Source: an uncultured Actinomycetes bacterium
GTDB taxonomy: Bacteria; Actinomycetota; Acidimicrobiia; Acidimicrobiales; SZUA-35
NCBI GenBank assembly: GCA_902826025.1
Contig: CADEDH010000049.1
Location: forward strand, 1 to 48,256
Length of the DNA stretch: 48,256 bases
Direction of reading: 5' to 3'
How positions within the stretch are numbered: position 1 is the first letter of the stretch; each line of letters begins with the position of its first letter. Shown here in pieces: positions 43,748-48,256 of this stretch. The notes beneath the pieces were generated by a model that was not told the DNA's origin, searched no databases, and saw only the letters and a list, made by a program, of their open reading frames with translations. A program made the translations under genes and the position numbers.

Positions 43748-44896
43748 GTGCGGGGAGTAGCCGCGGCGGAAGTCACCGTCCAGAAGCAGCGAGGCAAGTG
43801 GACCGTCCGGCAAGCCGGCTACGATCCTGGATCGGGACGTCGCCGCGTTCGCCAGCTCGGAACCTTCGCCACCAAGAAGGCCGCACAGGAGTTCAGCCGG
43901 TCGCTGGCCGAGGGGCGAATCGGGTCCTCGCGTGAGACAGTCGGAGACTACGTCCGCGAGGTCTGGCTGCGCTCAGTCGAGGGCCGAGTCGCCGACAACA
44001 CCTTCGAGCAGTATCGATGGGCCGTCGACAGTCACATCGTTCCCCTGCTCGGTTCGGTACGACTCATGGACCTCACACCCGAAATTGTCGACGATTGGAT
44101 AACCGACCTCAGCGTTGCTCCCCAGGGCGAGCGCCCTCGTCTCGGTGCAACGTCGACGAGGCTGGTGCGCAAGATCCTCTCGATGGCACTTGAGCACGCT
44201 GTCCAGCGCGGCCCTCTGAAGCGGAACCCGGTTGTCTTGACGCGGCCGCCCCGGGCGCGGCGAACGTCAGGGAAACAGCAAGGTTGGACCCTGGCCGAAG
44301 CACGGTCGTTTCTCGAAGCGACCAGAGGCCACAGGCTCTACCCAGCGTTCCATCTCGGTCTCGTCACCGGCCTTCGACGGGGCGAGCTACTGGGTCTTGA
44401 CTGGCATGACGTTGATCCCGAAGGCGGCATCGTCGAGGTGCACAGGCAATACGTGGTGGTTCGAGGTCGGCCCGAGCTGCGGGAGCTCTTGAAGACCGAC
44501 ACCAGTGATCGTCTCGTGACCATCGGTTCCGCCACCGCCGCGATGCTCAGGGCATACCGCGAACGTCAAGCGGCCGAGCTCAACCTGCTGGGTGTCGCCG
44601 GGCAGCAAGTAGCGCTGTTCACCACCGAGGAGGGCGACAGGGTCAACCCCAACACGTTTGCACGGGCAATGAAACGCCTCTGCGACGAAGTCGGAGTTGC
44701 GCCCCTCACGCCCAAGGGCCTGCGCCATACCGCACAGTCTGTCGGTCGCGTCGCCGTCGGCGATGACAAGGTAATGCAGGAGCGCCTCGGACATGCCGAC
44801 ATCGGCGTCACGCTCAACACCTACACGCACACGGTCACCCAACAACATCGTCAAGCCGGCGAGCGCATCGACGAGGTGTTCCACGGCAAGTCGTAG
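43748..44896 (+). CDS. phage-type tyrosine recombinase/integrase
   Basis: 382 aa. Residues about 5-60 form the arm-type DNA-binding domain (VQKQRGKWTVRQAGYDPGSG), about 70-170 the SAM-like core-binding domain (VGDYVREVWL, then NTFEQYRWAVDSHIVPLLG), and the rest the catalytic domain. The first Arg is in GLVTGLRRGELLGLDW, the box II is TPKGLRHTAQ, where the usual His of HxLRH is Lys, the later His is in LGHADIGVTLNTY and the nucleophile is its Tyr. GTG 43748 is chosen from the TACGCT spacing; GTG 43715 and ATG 43730 are alternatives. It probably integrates the element at the tRNA. Confidence 0.9.
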   Translation: MRGVAAAEVTVQKQRGKWTVRQAGYDPGSGRRRVRQLGTFATKKAAQEFSRSLAEGRIGSSRETVGDYVREVWLRSVEGRVADNTFEQYRWAVDSHIVPLLGSVRLMDLTPEIVDDWITDLSVAPQGERPRLGATSTRLVRKILSMALEHAVQRGPLKRNPVVLTRPPRARRTSGKQQGWTLAEARSFLEATRGHRLYPAFHLGLVTGLRRGELLGLDWHDVDPEGGIVEVHRQYVVVRGRPELRELLKTDTSDRLVTIGSATAAMLRAYRERQAAELNLLGVAGQQVALFTTEEGDRVNPNTFARAMKRLCDEVGVAPLTPKGLRHTAQSVGRVAVGDDKVMQERLGHADIGVTLNTYTHTVTQQHRQAGERIDEVFHGKS

Positions 44897-44954
44897 CTTC
44901 CGTGAACCATCCACGTAGTTCAGTCTTGGATCCGCCTGATCGCCACCGCCTAGG

Positions 44955-45007
44955 GGCCGGCCGGCCCGACTGATCCAGCCAGAGCCTCGTCGGGGGGCCG
45001 GCCGGCC
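44955..45007. terminator. large GGCCGGCC-rich inverted repeat after the integrase
   Basis: Arms of 16 bp (44955-44970 and 44989-45007, the right arm with a GGG bulge) flank an 18-nt loop, and each arm contains a GGCCGGCCGGCC palindrome. A third GGCCGGCC is at 45073-45080. It lies 58 nt after the integrase stop and probably ends its transcript. The rest of the 302-bp gap (44897-45198) shows no gene; no clear -10 box for the next gene was found. Confidence 0.55.
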
Positions 45008-45198
45008 GCAGGTGGCGTTGAGAAGCTGGTTGCCGCGGCTTGGTCAGGAGGGGTCCGCCGGCTGTGGCGTGCGGCCGGCCATCACGTCGCTGGCGGGCCG
45101 GAGCCGTCAGGGCGGGTCGAGGGATGGCCTGCTCGGCCGTGGACACAGGTCGAGGCCGCTGGTGTGGAACTGGCTTCGGGTTTGGGGAGACTGCGCTG

Positions 45199-46584
45199 AT
45201 GGGTGAGCTGGCGCAGAATTGTCGTGAGCCGTTCGAGTTGAGTGTGGCCGATGGGGAGGAGGCGATCGGGCGGATAGGGGAGCGGGACGCTGGGCTGGCT
45301 GGTGAGGCGTCGCACGTGTTGGAGTCGTTGACGTGGGGTGAGGGCCCGCAGGTGTTGCGTCAGGCGGGGGTGCAGGACTGGTTGTGGTATGTCCTGGCGA
45401 CGAAGTATCTGACCGACGAGGTCGGCTACATGGGCCGTTTGGCTGAGGTGGCGGCGGTGTTGTTCGACGAGCTCGGCCTCTGCCGGTATGCGGCGATCTG
45501 TCGGAGCGACACCACCCGTGGGGTTCATGCCGCCTTCGATGAGTCGAATGCTGCGGGCTTGGGGGCGATGCGTAAGGCGAAGGACGTTTCGGGTATCGAG
45601 CCCCCGGATCTCGATGGTTTCGAGTGGGGCGCGGTGATGGGGTACGCCGAGTCGACGGCCCGTTCCGCGGTGGAGGACGCGTTGGAGGCAGCGATCGTGT
45701 CGGGCCGGTTGGTGGTGGGGGGCCGGGGCTGGCGTCGGATCCAGGCTGAGATCGCAGCCGAGGCCCTTGACGGGGATCATCCGGTCGAGCCGGGGCAGTC
45801 GTGGCGTACGGCGGTGGTCACCGAACGGCTCCAGCAGTGGGTCGACGGCGCTGAGCGGCGGTGTGAGCCGCTGGCGGCGCTGCGGGGGCGGTTGGCGAAC
45901 CGGTTGCTGCATCCGGTCGGGGTGCCGGCTGGGGTGGGGTCGATGATGCTGCCGGTGACCTGGTTCCTCACCTCGTTCGGTGACGAGCAGCCGTTGACCC
46001 AGGCCGGGTATTTGTCGCCGGCGGTTGTCGGTCGCTTCCATGCCGAGCGCCCGTGGGATGATCCGTGGGCGTCGGAGGGGTTGCCCCGCACCGAGATCGA
46101 CGCTCCCATGGTGCATCAGCTCCGGAGTTGGTTGCAGTCGGTCGGTGCGCTGCGCAAGCACAACAAGACGCTGCGGCGCACGAAGCTGGGCGCAGCAGCC
46201 GCCGCGCCGGACGAGGCCTGGAGGCTGCTGGTCTCCAATCTCGGAGAGCCGGGCTGGGATCGATTCGTAGTGGAGTGCTGCGGTCTTGTGATGTTGGACC
46301 GGGCCGGGGCCGTCACGGCCAGGGCACTCTTCGCCGATGTAGCCGCCATGGCCGCCGACATGGGCTGGGCCACCTCCGAGAGCGGTGGGCAGCGTCAGCC
46401 GCCGGGCGAGCGTGAGGTCGCCCGAGCGTTCCACGGTTCGTCGCAGGTCTTGAGGTTGTGTGGTGTCGTTGCCGAGTCTGGTGATTGGCGGGAGCGGCGA
46501 GTGGAACTGTCGGTCGAAGGGGAGGCCACGGTGCTGGCTGCGATCCGGTTGTCGGCTACTGGGCCCCGGACTGCGCCGTGGTGA
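45199..46584 (+). CDS. uncharacterised element protein with winged-helix-like segments (cargo gene 1)
   Basis: 461 aa, mostly helical, no signal peptide or membrane segment. The middle has YAESTARSAVEDALEAAIV followed by SGRLVVGGRGWRR. Then comes PLTQAGYLSPAVVGRF with LRSWLQSVGALRKHNK, a winged-helix-like pattern known from many unassigned actinobacterial proteins and from proteins carrying a pRiA4b ORF-3 domain; the pRiA4b part itself is not seen. A second such segment is at the C-terminus (LRLCGVVAESGDWRERRVEL). ATG 45199 is chosen because GGGGAGA lies about 9 nt upstream. Its stop overlaps the next start (GTGA). Leu is often TTG, unlike core genes. Function unknown. Confidence 0.75.
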   Translation: MGELAQNCREPFELSVADGEEAIGRIGERDAGLAGEASHVLESLTWGEGPQVLRQAGVQDWLWYVLATKYLTDEVGYMGRLAEVAAVLFDELGLCRYAAICRSDTTRGVHAAFDESNAAGLGAMRKAKDVSGIEPPDLDGFEWGAVMGYAESTARSAVEDALEAAIVSGRLVVGGRGWRRIQAEIAAEALDGDHPVEPGQSWRTAVVTERLQQWVDGAERRCEPLAALRGRLANRLLHPVGVPAGVGSMMLPVTWFLTSFGDEQPLTQAGYLSPAVVGRFHAERPWDDPWASEGLPRTEIDAPMVHQLRSWLQSVGALRKHNKTLRRTKLGAAAAAPDEAWRLLVSNLGEPGWDRFVVECCGLVMLDRAGAVTARALFADVAAMAADMGWATSESGGQRQPPGEREVARAFHGSSQVLRLCGVVAESGDWRERRVELSVEGEATVLAAIRLSATGPRTAPW

Positions 46585-47720
46585 GCGGCACGCCTCGTAG
46601 GGTTCAGCGCTTCGGTCCGGAAGTGTGGGCCGAGCGCGCCGGGCGGGAGTGGTCGCGGTGGGACCTGTGGTTCAGCGTCGTGGCCCTGGTCGACCACGAC
46701 GGCGACCTCGATGGTCTCGCCGAGGTGATCATCGCCTCGATCCGGCGGCCGCAGCTCAGCGGGAGACGAGAAGCCGAAGCCAAGCTCAGCCACCTGTGGG
46801 ACCTCGCTGAGCGCCTCGATGCCGCCTCGCTTCGTGTGGGCGACCTGGCGGACGCGGGGGTTCTCGGCGACAAGGCGGTTGTGCGTCGGGCCCGGGACAA
46901 GGTGACCGGTCGGGTGTCACTGGAAAACCGGGCGATGACACCGGCCATGCTGGCCAGGCCCCGCTCGCGGCTGTGCCGGCGGGCCCGGTTCGGTCATTGG
47001 ACGGCCTTCCCGTCGAACCCGGAGGCCTTCTACCAGCGGTTCCGTCCGATCGTGGAACGGGTCGGTCACACCTCGAAAGGCGCCGCGTTCTCCCTCGTCG
47101 ACCGGTTGGTAAAACGCTGCCGGGATCTCGACGGGCCCCGGCGGACGTTGCCCGATCGTCTGGCCCTGTATCGGGCGTTCCACACTGCGGGGCTGGTCCT
47201 GGCCGATCACACCGACGACAGTTACGGCGCCGTGGGCGAAGCACGGACCGAGGCGTGGCTGGCCTACCTGGCCATCGACTGGCGAAGCACCGGCCTCGAT
47301 CCCGCGGTCTACTGGCGGGATCTGGGCGAGCTGCGGATCTGGGAGCCCTACGCCGTAGACCACGACAACACCACAGCCTGGTTCGCGTCGGCCACCACCG
47401 ACGAGACGGATCTGATCGAGTCGATCCTCGTCGACCTCGAGATCGAGCACCGCAGGCTCGTTCTCGACTGGGAAGCCGACGAAGCTCTCCGGGCCCTACC
47501 CGATCTGTACATCGCCACCGGCACCCACGACCGGTTCGTCGCCACCGCTGAACGGCTCGGATCCCGGTGGTGGCAGCCGATCGAGGCCATGGCCAAAGCG
47601 CTCCTCGAAACCGGCGATCGACCGGGCGCACTCGCCGTGTTCGCCGCAGCCGACCAACCCGGTTGGCACCGCGACCACCTGCAGCGCCGCTGCCAGGCTC
47701 TCTGCGGGCCAAGGGGTTGA
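46581..47720 (+). CDS. uncharacterised helical element protein (cargo gene 2)
   Basis: 379 aa, soluble, rich in Trp, Arg and Asp. No known motif was recognised. The N-terminal half is basic (RRARDKVTGRVSLENR, then RPRSRLCRRARFGHW); the C-terminal half is made of amphipathic helices, ending in a TPR-like pair (MAKALLETGDRPGALAVFAAA). The GTG start at 46581 overlaps the stop of cargo gene 1 (GTGA), so the two are translated together and probably act together. Nothing in it resembles a nuclease, ATPase or methylase. Confidence 0.72.
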   Translation: MSGTPRRVQRFGPEVWAERAGREWSRWDLWFSVVALVDHDGDLDGLAEVIIASIRRPQLSGRREAEAKLSHLWDLAERLDAASLRVGDLADAGVLGDKAVVRRARDKVTGRVSLENRAMTPAMLARPRSRLCRRARFGHWTAFPSNPEAFYQRFRPIVERVGHTSKGAAFSLVDRLVKRCRDLDGPRRTLPDRLALYRAFHTAGLVLADHTDDSYGAVGEARTEAWLAYLAIDWRSTGLDPAVYWRDLGELRIWEPYAVDHDNTTAWFASATTDETDLIESILVDLEIEHRRLVLDWEADEALRALPDLYIATGTHDRFVATAERLGSRWWQPIEAMAKALLETGDRPGALAVFAAADQPGWHRDHLQRRCQALCGPRG

Positions 47721-47747
47721 GATGATCCCGTTCGATGGAGGTCTACG

Positions 47748-48256
47748 GTGATCTTCCCGTCGTGGCAGGACACGTTCCTCGCGCTCCACTCAGCGGACAC
47801 CGTGGACGAGTTGTGGGCGGTGCTGATCACCCCGCATGGCATCAAGAGCTCGACCGCGTGGGATGAAGCCTTCATCCTGTTCCGCCGGTTCCACGCCAAC
47901 GACGCCGACGGTGCCGCGATCACCGCACTCCTGCTCTGCACCGACCATCGATGGCGCAAAGCAGCCCATCACCTCATCCACCGGCTGGCCGACTCCGATC
48001 TACTCGCCCCCGAGGATCTCAACCTGCTCACCGTCAGCTTCGTCCACCACGAGGTGACCGTGACAACCAACAGCCACGGCGATGTCCGCCGATCGGTGTG
48101 GCCGCCCCTGCGGCGCTGGGCGGCAGCGCAAACGGTGACCAGCGACGGAACGGCCTGGCAGCCACTACTCGACAGGGCGAGAACAGAGCCGAGCGGACAT
48201 GGCGCAGCCCTGGCCGCAGGAGTGATGGACGCAGCAGCCGCGATACCGCCCGACGA
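47748..48256 (+). CDS. uncharacterised helical element protein, 3'-truncated by the window (cargo gene 3)
   Basis: The frame stays open from GTG 47748 to the last base, giving at least 169 residues without a stop. GGAGG (47737-47741) lies 6 nt before the GTG, a strong ribosome site, 27 nt after cargo gene 2 ends. The protein begins MIFPSWQDTFLALHSADTV and continues with amphipathic helices (AAITALLLCTDHRWRKAAHH, then LIHRLADSDLLAPEDLNLL), reminiscent of HEAT or TPR-like solenoids. No catalytic motif in the visible part. It is the third co-directional gene of the cassette. Confidence 0.7.
   Translation, partial: MIFPSWQDTFLALHSADTVDELWAVLITPHGIKSSTAWDEAFILFRRFHANDADGAAITALLLCTDHRWRKAAHHLIHRLADSDLLAPEDLNLLTVSFVHHEVTVTTNSHGDVRRSVWPPLRRWAAAQTVTSDGTAWQPLLDRARTEPSGHGAALAAGVMDAAAAIPPD

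Larger units (their letters stand above)
43657..48256 (+). mobile_element. left part of a putative tRNA-Pro-integrated element
   Basis: Supported by the tRNA-integrase arrangement, the unfamiliar cargo genes and codon use unlike the core (TTG for Leu is frequent in the first cargo gene). The right boundary is not in the window. Confidence 0.6.

Noticed and set aside
45082..46434. Minus-strand open frame of 450 codons opposite cargo gene 1
   Set aside because: Plus-strand frame has the ribosome site, the GTGA coupling to the next gene and winged-helix-like motifs; the minus frame is Pro/Arg/His-rich without a start context.
44897..48256. Second att site (repeat of the tRNA-Pro 3' end) inside the window
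   Set aside because: Scanned by eye for the T-arm sequence; none found, so the right end must be outside.

Overview
The window is a chromosomal segment of a very GC-rich actinobacterium. Third codon positions are mostly G or C, GTG and TTG starts are frequent, and most -10 boxes fit TANNNT. From about 9 to 41 kb the core genes follow the order known from Mycobacterium tuberculosis Rv1694-Rv1713: tlyA, nadK, recN, pyrG, NUDIX hydrolase, (xerD and parA missing here), scpA, scpB, rluB, cmk, der. Several lineage-specific blocks are inserted into that order. Protein style and layout suggest a lineage such as Acidimicrobiia, but this is an impression from gene content, not a phylogeny.

Layout. 1-1.2 kb: 3' end of the 23S rRNA, the 5S rRNA and a terminator. 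1.2-4.4 kb (minus): a three-gene glycan operon coupled by 4-nt overlaps (UDP-GlcNAc 2-epimerase, an alpha/alpha-toroid protein, a WecG/TagA/CpsF glycosyltransferase). 4.6-8.7 kb: a TPR protein with a long Gly/Arg/Ser repeat domain, a class I aldolase and a methyltransferase. 8.7-13.7 kb: a DinB/MDMPI-fold protein, a Lys/Ala-tailed putative DNA-binding protein, a small alpha/beta-barrel protein, tlyA, nadK and recN. 13.8-16.9 kb (minus): an AcpH-like protein, a serine beta-lactamase-family hydrolase and an AcuI-type reductase. 17-19.8 kb: pyrG, NUDIX and HD-domain genes. 19.8-25.8 kb: a secreted S33-type peptidase, an orphan molybdenum hydroxylase large subunit and a two-subunit Rieske oxygenase. 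25.9-33.4 kb: trpS (minus), scpA, scpB, rluB, aroH, tyrA, cmk and plsC. 33.4-38.1 kb (minus): ispH and a lipid-modification operon (cyclopropane-synthase-like methyltransferase, DUF1365, FAD amine-oxidase-like). 38.2-43.3 kb: DUF512, der, a TetR regulator (minus), a SpoIIE-type phosphatase and a small zinc-ribbon membrane protein.

43.5 kb to the end is accessory DNA. A tRNA-Pro(GGG) gene is followed at once by a tyrosine integrase. After it come three co-directional genes of unknown function, the last running off the window. This looks like the left end of an integrative element whose cargo is an uncharacterised helical/winged-helix cassette, and it is the best candidate here for an undescribed system.

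Two themes run through the window. First, at least twelve start codons have a TANNNT-like box 6-8 nt upstream and no Shine-Dalgarno sequence, which points to leaderless transcription; genes inside operons instead use GTGA/ATGA overlaps or clear Shine-Dalgarno sites. Second, short intergenic palindromes recur at gene ends: GCC-GCA-GGC hairpins with covarying flanks, TCTGACACC/GGTGTCAGA elements and CTGCGTCACG elements. In addition, the long tail of scpB shows signs of a +1 frame switch.
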